Assembly: GCA_038501625.1 (NCBI GenBank)
Contig: JAZAYU010000179.1
Location: 372,001-436,000 of the forward strand
From: Corbicula japonica
Lineage: Eukaryota; Mollusca; Bivalvia; Venerida; Cyrenidae
Length of the DNA: 64,000 nt
Reading direction: 5' to 3'
The notes below the pieces were generated by a model. The model saw only the letters and a program-made list of their open reading frames with translations, was not told the DNA's origin and did no database searches. A program made the position numbers and the translations under genes. Within the stretch, counting starts at the first letter, position 1. Each line of letters starts with the position of its first letter. Shown one piece after another: positions 1 to 13,110 of this stretch.

Positions 1-615
1 ACTCGTGCAAATATAATGCGAATCAGTACTTGTAATGTTAAATGTTCCCCGTTAACACTATTAGCCTATAAATCTTAAGTGCTTGTACGAAGACGCAACT
101 GAAAAGTTCCGAACGCCGGTCGACAAAGGCAGCAGCATCGGAGTTGACATTAGTGTTTGCAAATATTATGTTGAAATGCAAAAAAAAACAAGAAGCTGTG
201 TTCGGACAACACATATGCCCCCGGTAGCTAAGTTTTTCATGATACAAATTTAAAATGATAGCACAGTGTTAAAACAGCAACTAAAATCACAAGTTAGGCC
301 ACTTTTTTATTTTTAGTCTTATGAGAATTTTCTTGAAAAAATGAGTACGGTAGGTCGAAATAAAATTAAAATAAAATATAAAGATGTGACTGTCATTTAC
401 AACCAATTTTCAAACCTCTTTTAAAATTTATACAAGTTTGCTTTTATTTAGATTTCCTATTACTACTGACAAAACAATATATAACAGGATAAACATTTGT
501 AAATAGGTTTATTTTAACATTTTATGCTGGAATTGTGTGATTGAGGCTTCTGTTTATGTATACAGCCATCACAAGTAATCTCAAAGCCTTGTCTCATCTC
601 TCAGCTTTTTCACTC
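1..615. other. Non-coding, no recognised feature
   Basis: AT-rich sequence with only short chance reading frames. No repeat unit, domain or RNA gene is recognised. It is the left flank of the inverted arm that begins near 616. Confidence 0.5.
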
Positions 616-1735
616 AAAACAGCTTCCAATTGTGTTTGATCATTTCCACGTGATCAAGTTGTAAGTTTCTACAACTTTTTCAGGTTTTATTTTATTTCAA
701 CAAAGTTTCAGGAAATAGCGTCTTTAACAAATATTTGTTAAAGCTTTTACTAAATAACTGCATACACTATGTCACTATTTCACTTGAACATCGGAGTTTA
801 ACAAATCTTTGTTAAACTATTCCCATCACTTGACAGAGATGTGGAAAGAAAATCGGCCGAATCGTTAACAATAATTTGTTAACATCTCTGGTTGCTGTTA
901 CTGAATCTGCCGTCAGTCAAATGAGTTTAACAAATCTTTGTTAAAGCGTATACTATTCTCTGCACTTGAGAGAGCTGTGGAAAGAAAATCGGCCGAGCTG
1001 TTAACAATAATTTGTTAACATCTCTGTTCGCTGTTGCTGAATCTACCATCAGTAATAGGAGTTTAACAAATCTTTGTTAAAGCGTGAACTTTTCCCCTTG
1101 ACAAAGATGCAGAAAGAAAATAGGCCGAATTGTTAACAATAATTTGTTAACATCTCTGTTCGCTGTTACTGAATCTACCGCCAGTCAGATTTCGGAACAT
1201 AACAAATATTTGTTAACGATTATATGAGAATCCTCAGGTGGCAAAAATATTCAATGGGTATCGGCTGGATATCACTGTTTTAACAATATTTGTTTATATG
1301 TTTAATCTTTAAAATTATCAGTCTGATTTCAAAATCTTTTATATAAAAAATAAATATATCATGTAGTTTTTAGTTTTAAAAGATGGCGAATGAACATCAA
1401 AGTTATGCATATTTCCCGTCAACATATTTGTCAAAAAAACTAAAATTCTGAGTGAATAAATATTATAAAAAAAACTATTATAGCATTTATAGAAACCAAT
1501 ATTAATTTTACCGGTTTTAAGCCTTCGCAAATATACTGTGATCAATATGTTTTTGCTGATGATCATACATATTCAAGAAAGATATAATATAAATAACATT
1601 TTTCGCTTATCAAACTCCGGATCATATCAGTTATTGTATCATACATGTATCTTAATCAAATCAAGTCCCCAAAATAAAATTAGCTAGTAAAATAGTATAT
1701 TAATTTTTATTAACAACATTTTATTCATTACTTAA
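616..1735 (+). repeat. Left arm of a ~1.1-kb inverted repeat pair
   Basis: Reading inward from 616, this arm matches the reverse complement of 23435 down to about 22760, and then of 20398 down to 19926. Anchor matches are AGCTTCCAATTGTGTTTGAT near 620 (right arm near 23430), CAGCCGAT/ATCGGCTG near 1260 (right arm near 22795), the block near 1400 around CCCGTCAACATATTTGT (right arm near 20255), and CATACATGTATCTTAA near 1645 (right arm near 20020). Similarity is high but not perfect. The outer ~600 bp carry a palindrome array and the inner ~450 bp do not. It could be the terminal repeat of a very large element or one of two independent copies in opposite orientation. Confidence 0.8.
720..1295 (+). 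repeat. Array of AACAAA/TTTGTT palindromes in the left arm
   Basis: About nine near-perfect palindromes occur at roughly 65-bp intervals (near 722, 798, 864, 925, 1000, 1062, 1131, 1199 and 1277). Two types alternate: TTTAACAAATCTTTGTTAAA and GTTAACAATAATTTGTTAAC. Together with the shared spacer (GAAAGAAAATCGGCCGA, then CATCTCTGTTCGCTGTTACT) they form a tandem unit of about 137 bp repeated roughly three to four times. Regularly spaced palindromes near a repeat terminus resemble subterminal binding sites for a transposase. That role is inferred, and no protein partner is visible. Confidence 0.75.
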
Positions 1736-4700
1736 GATAATCAATATTCATATTTACAAACAAGATGATAATTATAATATAAACAGTTTCAGAAAGTAAA
1801 ACATTACCATACTAAGAACAATTTTAAGCAGTAATTCTAATGTGAACGTAACAGAAAGAAAAGTATTATTTCAAACATGATTAATTTACACTAGTCATGT
1901 CTATACGGATATATACAGATCAAAAACCCACAGGATAGTGAAAAGTAGGGTGACATTATTTGCAATATCTTGAGAGTGTGTTGACCGAAAACAATTCAAA
2001 TCTGCCAAGGCACTCTAAAGGTTAAAATGCCTGTTGTTGCGTATCAAATGTCTCAAATTGGAATTGCGTAACGAGGTCTCTCGTGGAAAGCGTGAAACGG
2101 CAAAACTAGAATTATCTGCAATATTTTCCGAGCGTTTCTTTATCCACTGACCATATATTAGCATTTTTATAGTTAAAAACATAACTAGTGTCAAAATAAG
2201 TTATTAGATTGTTGCACTTAAAATAGTGATGGTTATTTCACTGGAAGATTTACACAATCGTTGTTATTTTATAAGTACACGTATTCATATTATATTCATT
2301 TTGATTTTCAAAATAGGAAAAGAGTAATGGACGACATGTTGCTTTAAATTTTTTTTCAATATGCCATAAAAGCAGAGCTGTGTTAGTCTTCATTGTAAAT
2401 CATATTATAGTTTGGATTTATCCAACTGAACCCTAAAATGTATCACACCAGAAAAAAATATACGACCGTGTATATTCATCTCTAGTGTTACCCTTCATAC
2501 AAACAACTTAATGTTGGTTATACACAACATGATTAGTGAACAATATATCTGTCCAGGGCCGTCTACATCATCTATCTGTCCAGGGCCGTCTACAATCATC
2601 GTTGCACGTTCATCGATACATAAAGAATATTCTCAAAAATTCTCCTACAGCAAAATACCGTTCAATAAAATTAAGCATAGATAATTTAACCATTTTATCA
2701 ACCAACGTTCGTTAGAATCGATGTAATGTTCAATATTCAGCTAAAAATAAATATATTTGATAACTATTAAATGTGGTTAGCATTGAATAGTAACTTTTAC
2801 TATAAAGGTTTCAGCCGTGAAAAATTGTTGTTCAAACAATAACAATATACACACATATATATACACCAAGTGTAAAGATAGCCAGGACTTATCCCCCTGT
2901 TGGTAAGCTCGTGCATGAGGAGACAAGTTGTAGACATGGGGGTTTCTTGAGTGAACACTGCCAGTGTATAAAATCATAAAACATTTTTCGAAAAGATATT
3001 TGAGGAAATATCATACCTTAGAAAAGTGTGTAAAACAAAATAAATATACTTTAAAGGTCAATACTTTTCTCAAGGTATAATATTTCGATACGCCTGCAAA
3101 TGTATATAGTTTCATGTGCATTCCATAATAGTTCGGATACCAAGATTGGCGAGTTCCTTTGAACAAAAAGTTATGAATTGCAAATGCATTTATTCGAATG
3201 TCACTTTTGTTTTCTTAACGCAATATATTTATTCACGTGTTCTTGATAATTGTTTGAAGTCACGGAGTTTATTTGGTTGTTTTCCACCACACCTTGTATT
3301 TTAAATAATTCGTGTTGATACTTTGCGCATTGTTATCATTTATAATAAATGATTTACGTTTTTCACATTTGTGAAAAACATTTTGCCTTTTACATTGAGC
3401 CAAGTGGCAAAAACAGTAAACAAAAGATGCCCCTTTCCGCAGTCCGGCATAAATCTTTCCGTTGATTTATTCTTCAACTCCAACCTCATTTGTAGTTTTC
3501 TGATGAACCTGTAATTATAAACAAGCGTCATTCTATTTATGTATAATCAATTATTCTTTTCAAAAATACAAACAGTAGCGACACTACTCTAAAATAATCG
3601 GATATCAGATTGTTAATAAGTCATGTTTTATTCGAGTTTGTAAGTGTATAAAGTATTTTTATATTACGTATAATTATCCTCAAACGAAGGAATGACTAAC
3701 TGCTCACATGTTTGGGAGGAGAAACATAGATAACGTTTAATGTTGTACATTGACAATTTTTTACAGTTTACTTTTGGTTAAGATATTATACAGTTCTTTG
3801 GTTATGTAATGTATCGCTTACCTGACCGGCGACGTTTCCAGATTCTTGTTGACCAGTCGTAAACGGCAAATGTGAGCGAACCTAGAAACGAGAAAAAATA
3901 TTTAACTTATTTGGCGGAATAGGGTATTTTTGTGTGTCATAAGTTTCTGTTTACTTTGTAGTTACAAATAATTATCCACCAATAAGAGGTTCCTTTAACA
4001 GTCGAAAAGCATTTTACGCTCAGTGGCTCATTGAAATTGTTTTATTGACCATTAGGCTCAAACATCACAGCGAGATACCAACATATAATTTGTGTTATCT
4101 TTTAACCACAGCCATGAAAGTACCAGCACGATATTTTTCCTTGCAATGATTATATCAAAGAAAATTCAACAGAGCAAGGGAACAAGCCACTAAATTTAGT
4201 GTCTGGCCTGTACAATAGAAAATATTTTAGCACTTACATTTGTATTATGTTGCTCATGAATGCTACATTTTGCAGTTAGTTTTTTTCTGGGGATATAAAC
4301 CACAGAAGAATGTTGCAGGAATAATTGTTATAGTATAATGCTGTTACAAATATTTTTTGTACAAATCCTGAAAATTTTAGAAATAATTGTGTATTTAAAC
4401 CATTTTAACAGATTTTGTATAAATGTGTTGTTATTATTTAAAATAATTATCTGGAACACATAAATAAACTAAACAGTCACCGTAACAAGAAAAGAGGAAC
4501 AAAATTCAAAACATTCCTGTCCTGACATAAGGTAAGCAGGGCAGCTAATCTTTAACTGTTTAGCCAGTTATTCAAAAAATCAATGTAGTGAAGGGCTTAT
4601 AAGTATATATTATCGTAAACATTGGTTAAGAGCCTCAATTCCGTGAGAGATTAGCCACATAATTGGACTCCCGCTGATAGGAAGGAACAGTTAGTTAAAG

Positions 4701-5984
4701 GAATGAGCCGTTATATTATGATCCTACGGACCACACCATAATGTCCTCGGTCAGAGGCGGGAGGGTCCATAAACTGGGAATAAACAACAACAAAATATTA
4801 TGATCCTAGTGAGAGTGTAAAATGGGATTTATCATTTTACCGACACACAACGGAGCAACCTGAATAAAAAATCTTTCTCGTGGCAGATCATTCTTCATGT
4901 GTCTGCCATTGGATCAAACTGGATCAAGCAATATTATTTTAAGTACAAATGTACGTTAGCTAAAGCCCTTCTAAGCATGCGTAAATTAATTCTACCCATG
5001 GACACTAAAATTTATATTTTCTCGAAATTTCTGATTAACCTCACGATTCAGAATATCATGTATGTCCTGAGTCTTATTATTAGATTGTAAAACCCACATA
5101 TGTCTAAATAAATGTATAAATATGAGTTATAAGTGAATTATAAATAACAACTAAATTATTATTTTCTTTTAACTGAAAAGTGGTTTTGTTAGAAATGTTG
5201 ACACTATTTTAAAGGCATTATATACAAATGTATAATTTATGTCAATTTCTGAACTACCAAAAGCACATCAAACAAATGACCTATTCCCGTATCGCGTTCT
5301 TTGTAATATTATGATCTACACAGCGCATTAGTTGTCTAATTCATACAACTGCTGCTGTAAAAAAACATACATATATCCGTAGACGTTAATTGCTCTAACA
5401 CTTAAAAATATATTGATTTTGATTTACCTGAACTATAATCTACACAACGTATACACTTCCAATAAATGTCATCATCATGCATATCATTCAATTTTCTGGT
5501 AATCTGTACCTCTTCCTATTAATCTTTTTCGAGTCGTTTATTTATTTAAAGTAATACGATACGTTTTAAAATTTAACGCTCATAGATTTTGGCTTCAGAG
5601 CGTTAAGAATAAACATGTTTTGTCTCATTCCAACAGAAATAAACAAGTTTGAAAAAAAAACGTGCGGTTGAACTAAAATTATAATGAGTATGTTAGTCGC
5701 CTTGTCACGAGACTTATTGACTTTTTGATGACTTAGCGGTGTAGTCTTTCTGATTAAAAATTAGCAGTTAGCATTCAATTTGATTGTCTCTACTTTAATG
5801 AATGGGAATATATTCTCTTGAAACGGATATTCACAATAACAACAAAACAATAATAAATGTACTTATAATAATGCATCCGTTTTTATTATGACATGTATCA
5901 TGGCTATCTTCATCGTATTATCATAATAATTTGTCATACAATGAAATTTCTTATCACGTGATTAAAACTTAGTTTTGGCTATCC
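1736..5984. other. Non-coding stretch between repeats
   Basis: No exon, RNA gene or dispersed element is recognised. The reading frames are short and lack domain-like composition. The only local structure seen is a small tandem duplication at 2547-2600. Confidence 0.45.
2547..2600. repeat. Two-copy 27-bp tandem duplication
   Basis: The unit beginning ATCTGTCCAGGGCCGTCTAC appears twice in tandem with one small difference at the 3' end. It is a simple local duplication with no apparent function. Confidence 0.85.
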
Positions 5985-6155
5985 CGCTAAGCATGAATGA
6001 CCCTTTCTGGCGCGGATGGACCCACACCATTTAGGAGTGGGCATGCGGATTGAACCATCCAAATATAACGATCTAGACTCATAAACGATTCGAACCAACA
6101 CCGGCGATGTTCAGCAAATGACAGTAGACAGCCGTAGCCACGAAGTCATCTTTTA
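5985..6155 (-). repeat. tRNA-derived SINE-like sequence
   Basis: On the minus strand a B-box-like GGTTCGAATCG (plus 6091-6101) follows an A-box-like GACTTCGTGGCTACGG near 6130-6150 at a tRNA-like spacing. No tRNA cloverleaf can be closed and an unrelated body follows, which suits a tRNA-headed SINE better than a tRNA gene. No poly(A) tail or target duplication was located. Confidence 0.5.
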
Positions 6156-7297
6156 TCTAAGTTACAGTATGTCCGTAAGACAAGAATTTACTTTGTTTTC
6201 CAAGATGACTGATCCACATAATAAAATCAGAACGGTCTCAGTATTTTTTTTGTGATTATTATATTGTTATTGGTATATTATTATATAGTAATTAGAAAGT
6301 TACTTACATTCAAATTGTTTTCCTTCCACCAACATTTTTCCTTTCTCTGGTTAGCGTTTCCATTTCATCTGATATAAAATACGTTTTCATTGTCTTAACA
6401 CAGCACTTGGTCATCGGTTCCTCTTTACACCACAATTTATTCATATCACGCTGATACATGACTATTTGAGTTACTGGTCTGTTCTTTTCTTTACCCAATA
6501 AAACTAAACATGTTTGCAAAATGTATTAATAGTTCATTTTTACATGTACAATCGAGTGTTCAATTCATTTTCATAAAAAAATTATAGTCTTATTGGCATG
6601 TTTACTCATCCTTTCACTTTAACTTTGAATCTTAATTTGTTATCTTTACCCCAAGACATCTGGAGTTCATTTATACCATGAAATCTCCAATCAATATTAG
6701 AGCAGCATGATTGACCTATACATTCCCGCCAGGTCATTTCTATTCACACGTGGTCTTTAGAGTATTAATGTTAATGCCCACCCGATGCATAATGATAAAG
6801 AATCTTACAGAACCATTTGCTCAATACATTTTATCCATGTTATTAGTAAAGCACTAAATAATGTTCCTCGGTTCACTTTATTTTAGTAAATGCAACTTTT
6901 ACCCATTTAAAAAAATTTAAAACTCTCGTTTTTCAATCAACTTGATAGCCAAATCGTTGTTTGTTGTATGCATTTCTATCTCGTACTTAAATGGTAATAT
7001 AGTGACAAAAAACATCAGAAAAAGTTTTAAAATAATAAATGAAGCTAACGTTTAAGAGTAAACCAGTGCATAGTATCAATTAGCGCTGCAGATTATTGTT
7101 CTTCCTGAACTATTATTAAATGTTTCACACGAAGATTTAAACCAAAAAAACATTAATAGTCTTATCTATGCAAATCAATTTAATAATAATTACTTTTTAT
7201 TAAGTCATTATTATGAAAATATTAGTCCGTATCTTTTGATGAATAACGTATAACATTAAAATTAATTAATTTATTAACATTCTTTCTTTACAAATGT
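6156..7297. other. Non-coding, no recognised feature
   Basis: AT-rich sequence with short chance frames only. Nothing is recognised on either strand. Confidence 0.45.
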
Positions 7298-7530
7298 AAC
7301 CCTTTCCACCATATAATTTATGGGATGGGCGACCAGTATAGATCCAGATCAGCCAGCACATCCGTGCCTTCTGATCAGTATCTGCACTGTTCGCTTTTTA
7401 ATTTATTAGGTTATTTCAAATCAAAAAGCGACCAGTGCAGACCCTTATCAGATGGCACGTATGTGCCGGCTGATCTGGATCTACAATGGTCGCATATGCG
7501 TAAAAATGCGTATTTATGGAGGAAAGAGTT
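7298..7530. mobile_element. Foldback MITE, family F, copy 1
   Basis: A ~230-bp near-palindrome starts AACCCTTTCCACC and ends GGAAAGAGTT. Its arms hold mirrored blocks GATCCAGATCAGCC / GGCTGATCTGGATC and a central AAAAAGCGA pairing with TTCGCTTTTT. Related copies lie at 9780-10005 and 15951-16178, with a scrap near 21925. It has no coding capacity. The 75-residue frame crossing it is a by-product of the palindrome. Confidence 0.8.
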
Positions 7531-9089
7531 AAAATGGTTTGTTTACCGGTAACAACCTTCGGGTATCCGTCTTGATGGTTCTATTTAATAAAAATTAAAA
7601 AAAAAACTTTAACATAATTATTTTTTTAATTTCTTAGTTTCCTTTTCTAATTTCTGTCGATCCATCTTTTTTCTGATAGATAATGGAATGTAAATACAGA
7701 ATAATCAACTGACTATCAGATTTAGTTTTCTTGGTATAATTTTTGGATGATAGACGAACTTGTCACAGAACATAGCACCAATCTTGAAGCAATGGTCATT
7801 GTATATTTTCTCTGAAAATATGACCTTTTGAACTTAAAGCAATCTAACACGAGGAACATTGTTCAGTGGCACTTAATGCGATGGGCACAGTGATTCCTGT
7901 ACGCAGAGAGCGGGAAACTGCTATATAAATTATGTTAAACATCGAAAGCATTAAGCTACAAGTCTAGAAATACCCTAGTTTTATTGCATCTCGTCGTCAA
8001 GTTCTTATAGAAACACAAACTGCTAGACTGATAACTTCACGCTCCCAGGCTTCCAGGCATATACTATACGTTGCAAACTTTACAAACATAGGATTGGTGC
8101 ATTTTTGACATTTGAATTAAAGAAACAAAAATAATATTTCGCTGCATTCTTAATGCTTGAATTCATGTAAAAATAACAATATAAAAATATACTTTAATTT
8201 GTAAATTCTGCCGTTCAATATTATTTCTTTGATTTGATTTACTAAACAATCTGCAAGAAATATATTACGTACACATTCATGAATCTAAAAGTTCATGTGG
8301 TCTGCGATCATGTAATTAGGTTAATGTTTCTCAGTATGCTGGTCAGCTCAGCAGTCTATCAAGATTTATGGCGATTTAACTGTTATCGCTGATTACTGTG
8401 GAATTTCGCGGATCATTCTTGTTCTGTTCTGCTGAGCAATACTAATACCGAGTCAAACATGCATACATTTTTAGAGTAAACAATCATACAAATGATTATG
8501 TATATGCCTATTCAATGGCGTTTTGCTGTAATTGCATGCTTTTTAAGTATAATCAATCAACCCATGTACTCACAAATAACTTGAAATAAGTACAATAATA
8601 TTGAAGTATAGTAGTCTCTGTGAATACTATTGTTAATCATTGATCTCTAGACCGCCAATTACATGTAATAGCATTTGTTGGTCATTTGATGTTTGTTTGT
8701 TTGTTTGTTTTTTAAATAGTTTCGATTTTAAGTCGTAACAGTGGTCAATTTTACCAGAAAATAGTGACTTTTAATGAAAATATCTTCCACAACCGTTACA
8801 GTTTATTTTTACTATTGTAAAGTATTCAATAAGCAAACAAGTTTTTCAAATGCCAATTATTATAAACAATATAAATAGAAAGCCACTAAATCACAATTTG
8901 TCAAACCTAAATCTGTCACGAATGTGCAAAACGTACTATTTATCGTGAAAAAGTAGTGTTGTATTGGTGAGTGGAACTGACAGTGATATGTGAATTGTGA
9001 GTTTGATAATTATTAAATACCATTTTAGATTGGAAATCCCATGCCAACAGTGAATTTGGGTGTACGCTGTTAACCAGTGAATGCCCCCC
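7531..9089. other. Non-coding; short (TTTG)n run
   Basis: No gene is seen. A TTTG tetranucleotide run of about six units lies near 8690-8712. The rest is AT-rich single-copy-looking sequence. Confidence 0.45.
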
Positions 9090-9360
9090 TCTAGATTCGG
9101 ATCCACTGCACAACAAGCAAACACACTTTTATATTCGTATCCACTGTCAGCAGTAAGTTTAATAGATATTCGCCCTACACGAACACAAAATACATTTAAG
9201 AAATCACAACTAGCAGCGAGTTGTTTCCGCCTAAGATAGAGATTACGTGATAGGTCGAATTCACTGCAATTGGTGAGTTGTTGTTGTTGATGTTTCGTAA
9301 TGCATAAACTTCGAATAGCCTTCTTGATTCGAATCCACTGCCAAGAGTGAGTTGAGCGCT
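9090..9360. repeat. Degenerate minisatellite-like repeats
   Basis: A motif of the type GATTCGAATCCACTG followed by GTGAGTTG recurs near 9098, 9135, 9253 and 9328, with irregular spacing of about 40-120 bp and several mismatches per copy. It looks like a decayed tandem array. Confidence 0.5.
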
Positions 9361-9779
9361 AAGTTTTGCTCTACAAAACATTGTTGTTGATGCACATATT
9401 CCAAACTGTTCTATAAAGTTTAACGTAATTTCTGTTTGACGATGTTATCGATACTTTTATCTGCTTAGTGTTCACACTTATTAGTTGGCCAATCACAATC
9501 GCGGCTTTGTCAACATTGTTGTTGCTTTAAAACGTGTAGAATTCTGATGGTGGAGACAGTCATTTAATTTTGAACAATGTATTCAGCCAGTACACATCAA
9601 CTGACAACTGAGGGTGTGGTTTTTGAAGCATTTGAAGATTACGTCGTTCATACAACGTTTTCAAAATAGGAATTACGCAATTTTTATTATTTCACATGTT
9701 GATCAAGGATGTTTTTCTTTTTTACTGATACCACTGTACTAGCAGTTTACACCTAACACAATCGGATATAATTGCTATC

Positions 9780-10005
9780 TCATAGACGAACATTGTTAAT
9801 CCAGATCATCCGGTACATCCGTGATCAGACGGCACGAATGTGCCCACTTATCTTGATTATACACTGCTTTCTTTTAGTTTATTTATTTTATTTTTTTGCC
9901 AAGATGCGAACAGTGCACATAAGGCGGTGCGGATTAGCCGGTAGATATGGATCTACACTGTTTGCACACATGATAAAACCCGTATTTATGACGAAATGGG
10001 TTAAA
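9780..10005. mobile_element. Foldback MITE, family F, copy 2
   Basis: Same architecture as the copy at 7298-7530 but more diverged. It has AATCCAGATCATCCGG at the left, GCCGGTAGATATGGATC at the right, a central TTTTTTTGCCAAG and a terminal GGGTTAAA. The 107-residue frame that starts at 9772 is produced by this element and is not a gene. Confidence 0.7.
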
Positions 10006-10349
10006 GCAGTTTTTACTTTTTATTCCAAAGCGACAATTTGTCAGAATAATGTGAATAAAAAGGAACAAAACATTATTATTTATAGCAAATTCTAACATGA
10101 TGCGATGTTTTTCCAATTGAATACATGTAACAGTCACTGTGATAAAACACATTATAAAATATCGCGCGTCGGCGTAACGGGTTTGCCGTAACTAGAGGTC
10201 GGTATAAACTTATAACGTGACGACATAAATTTTCGCTGGGATTTAATTTCGCTCGTTTGTGATATCACATAATAAGCGAAACTTTAGCGCATAATATGAT
10301 GATTCAACAGTAATTCGACGAGATATCATTTATACAAGATGGCCCGGGA

Positions 10350-10535
10350 CCAGCCCAAGCGCGGGCGCCGAGAATCTACATATTGGCATCAGAAAACGCC
10401 ATTTTTAACATTCCGTATCTGTTATTATATAAGATTGATGATAAGTCAGTTTACAGATAAATATGATCATGACAAGTTCTTTGCTTTTCTGATGCCAATA
10501 TGTAGATTTTCAACTCCCCCGCTTGCGCGGGTCCC
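10350..10535. mobile_element. Foldback element with ~50-bp terminal inverted repeats
   Basis: The left end (CCCAAGCGCGGGC then GAGAATCTACATATTGGCAT) mirrors the right end (ATGCCAATATGTAGATTTTC then CCCGCTTGCGCGGG). About 85 bp of AT-rich sequence lies between the arms. It is a short non-autonomous inverted-repeat element. The 67-residue frame across it is an artefact. Confidence 0.75.
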
Positions 10536-11708
10536 CAACTAGTATTTAGAAAAAAAGAAAAACATTTTTTTTGTGGGACAGTTTTATTCGTTATAAATTA
10601 GGTAATAAAAATAAGAAATTAAATAAACAAATGTAACAACATAAGAACAAAACAAAATAACTGACACTGACTGGCGCAGCTACGTAAGTATATTGTTCGA
10701 TTAATTTTAGCAATTTTTTAATCTATTTGTAGCGTACATTTCTAATTTTAGCCTTAGTTGTTTTCCGGTACATTTCTAAAAATGAAATGTCAACTTTAGA
10801 TACTCATATATCATAGCTTTGGAGACAAAGAACAGAATAACCTGAGATCGCGCTGTATCTCCCACAAATCGGCGAACCTCTTCGTGTTATTGGTATAGAT
10901 ACTTACATAAAACAATTATAATTTTATGGCAAAGTTTAGCTGACGTCAACGCGCCATTTTAACGACGCCATGTGATTTCCGTAATTAAATGCAAAATTGA
11001 AATATACAGTTCTAACGACGACTGGACAGCAAAAGATATGCGGTTTGATGAACATGTAATCAAGTCTTCTATTCAATCTTTGAATTGTCATCAATCTTTG
11101 AATAAGGTTAAGGGAATAACACTAAAAGCCGTACTTAGAACCCATTTGCGTTTATAACAATGCGTTAAAATTTGGTAAAATATATTTCGATTGTTCACTC
11201 AGTTATGTCGTGTTAGAATCGAACTTATACATAGAGCTCGCTCTTCTAGCGATAAAGTGTGAGATTTATTGCGCGCCATCGTTCATATAAATTTTGTAGA
11301 TATATCCTTTCTTATCCGAACTCCGCCCCAGGATAAATCCTGCGATATATCACCGGAAGTTATGTATTATTTTATATCAACTAACAAATCATGCTAAATT
11401 ATTAAGATTATCACATGACAATGTTATATATGAACATACCTGGGTGTAATCAAAATAATGTTATTTTCCCGTTTGGGGTTTTCTTACAAACACGTGCCAA
11501 AAAACATTCTTTTAAATACCCAATGCTCTTAATTGCTAAAAATGGAGTGTAAATTTCATTTTTTATTCGAAATATAACAAAATCGTATGTACACATAATG
11601 AAATGATCAAGTATAAGCGAGCAACACGGCTGTTAACTTTCGCGCCATATTACCACGATACTACAACGTGGAAGGAGCTAGAAGATCAAATGATTGCGAA
11701 CACCAAAT
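10536..11708. other. Non-coding, no recognised feature
   Basis: AT-rich sequence without recognisable exons, repeats or RNA genes. The 61-residue frame at 10972 has no domain-like features. Confidence 0.45.
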
Positions 11709-11819
11709 AAGTTAGAATTCAAGTTCCATGATCCACAAAAAAATGGAGAAAGCTATCTCCGCCTGCGGTCTAGCTTCGCCGTGTCTACTTTCTGTAGATC
11801 ACCAATATTGAACTCTAAC
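11709..11819. repeat. Small imperfect inverted repeat (~110 bp)
   Basis: AGTTAGAATTCAAGTTCC at the left pairs imperfectly with the right end reading GTTAGAGTTCAATATTGG on the other strand. The pairing continues through TGATC.ACA with mismatches. It is probably a short MITE or foldback remnant. Confidence 0.45.
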
Positions 11820-11999
11820 AGATACAGTACATAGGCGTTTTGATAACCATATATTTTTGGCACCGTATTTGCGATACCGCGTTTAAAATAGGGTCTTTTC
11901 AGTTAGAAATCAGTAATTTTCTTAAATGTAAATAAATCCCAACTTTCCTGTATGTTTTGAATAGATGAAATAATTTTGTTTACTGAACATTGAATATTG

Positions 12000-12420
12000 G
12001 GAATTACACATTGCATATTACTACCCGCGCCGCCTAGCCCCGGGTTGAGGGCAACTCAATATTTACACCAATAAACAGTAAAATTTTGATCCATCCCAAA
12101 CGATGGTATGCATATGACGGTGAACATGGAACCTTCAATGCGGTATTTTCAGATTAATATCATTCCATGTTCAGCGGCGTATGATCCCCAGATAAAAGAA
12201 AGGGTTTGAGAAAACAATGGGCGGAACTAAACAAAACAGAATTTTGACAGGGGATCTGAGAATATAAATCCTGCATATCACAGACACCGCCAAAGGCAAA
12301 GTTTATAAAGCAGGAAGTATATCCTTGGGGTGATTCAACACTATCCGAATCTATATTGGCTGGGATATTGAAACCACCCATATAAAAACTGGCCGTTTGT
12401 GTATGTTTCTTTTTCCGGGG
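12000..12420. mobile_element. MITE family M fragment with right terminus
   Basis: Shares blocks with 34830-35300 and 35510-35900: GCATATTACTACCCGCGCC, ATCCATCCCAAACGATGGTA, GAACATGGAACCTTCAATG and CATTCCATGTTCAGCGGCG. It ends with CCAATATAGATTCG-type sequence and a terminal ACTGGCCG like the full copy near 35300. The left terminal repeat is missing. It is non-coding; the 73-residue minus-strand frame inside it is fortuitous. Confidence 0.7.
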
Positions 12421-12654
12421 CGCATATGGGCAGTCTTATTAGGTTGTACAATTTTAAGCAGTATAATGTCTTGTGCGTTGTTAAATATTGACATCTGAGT
12501 GACATGTCATATTCGTCTACTGGATTTGACAGTCAAAACCTAAATGTTAATGACATATACGTTGTGATATAAAATAAATAGAATTGAAAATTAAAGCAAA
12601 ATCAGATACATCATCATTATCGTGTGACAAAAGACATCTGTCCATCATCACCAA

Positions 12655-13110
12655 TATCATCATAGGGAGAACCAGCACTCAAACCATTATCATCATCATC
12701 GTTACCATCATCAATAACACGGAAAATATAAATGTGCTTATCACCATTATTAACAACAATTCTTTTTTCAATTATTAAGACGACCGCCATTGTCATAGGG
12801 AGAATCACCATGATCACCATCATCATCATCATTATCATCATGTCATAAATCACATTATGTTAAATTGTTGCACGAATACATAAAACTAAACTTGTATTTT
12901 ATCTGGTGTTTTTTCCTATGAAAGAAAGAATGTAAAATCATTATGTGATGATGATGACAATCGTGATGCACATTGTAATGATGATGATAGCAGTGGCAGT
13001 GGTAATCGCGTGCTTGTGTAATGATGTGAGGTCGTTATTAAAGATAGATGTGTTAATGATGATGATGATGACGATAGTGATGATGGTGTTGATGATGATA
13101 ATTTAGATAA
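12655..13110. repeat. (ATC/GAT)n microsatellite cluster
   Basis: Interrupted CAT/ATC trinucleotide runs occupy about 12655-12850. GATGAT runs follow at about 12945-13100, so the purine-rich strand switches sides between the two halves. The two ORF-like frames over the first half come from the repeats. Confidence 0.8.

Noticed and set aside
720..1295. Regularly spaced repeats as a CRISPR array
   Set aside because: The spacers between palindromes are themselves repeated, the unit is ~137 bp, the context is eukaryotic, and the array is mirrored in the other arm.
9772..10095. 107-residue plus-strand frame as a gene
   Set aside because: It lies across a family F foldback MITE, and its two halves mirror each other.
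12584..12853. Overlapping frames on both strands as small genes
   Set aside because: They are translations of interrupted ATC/GAT microsatellites (runs of I or D/M).
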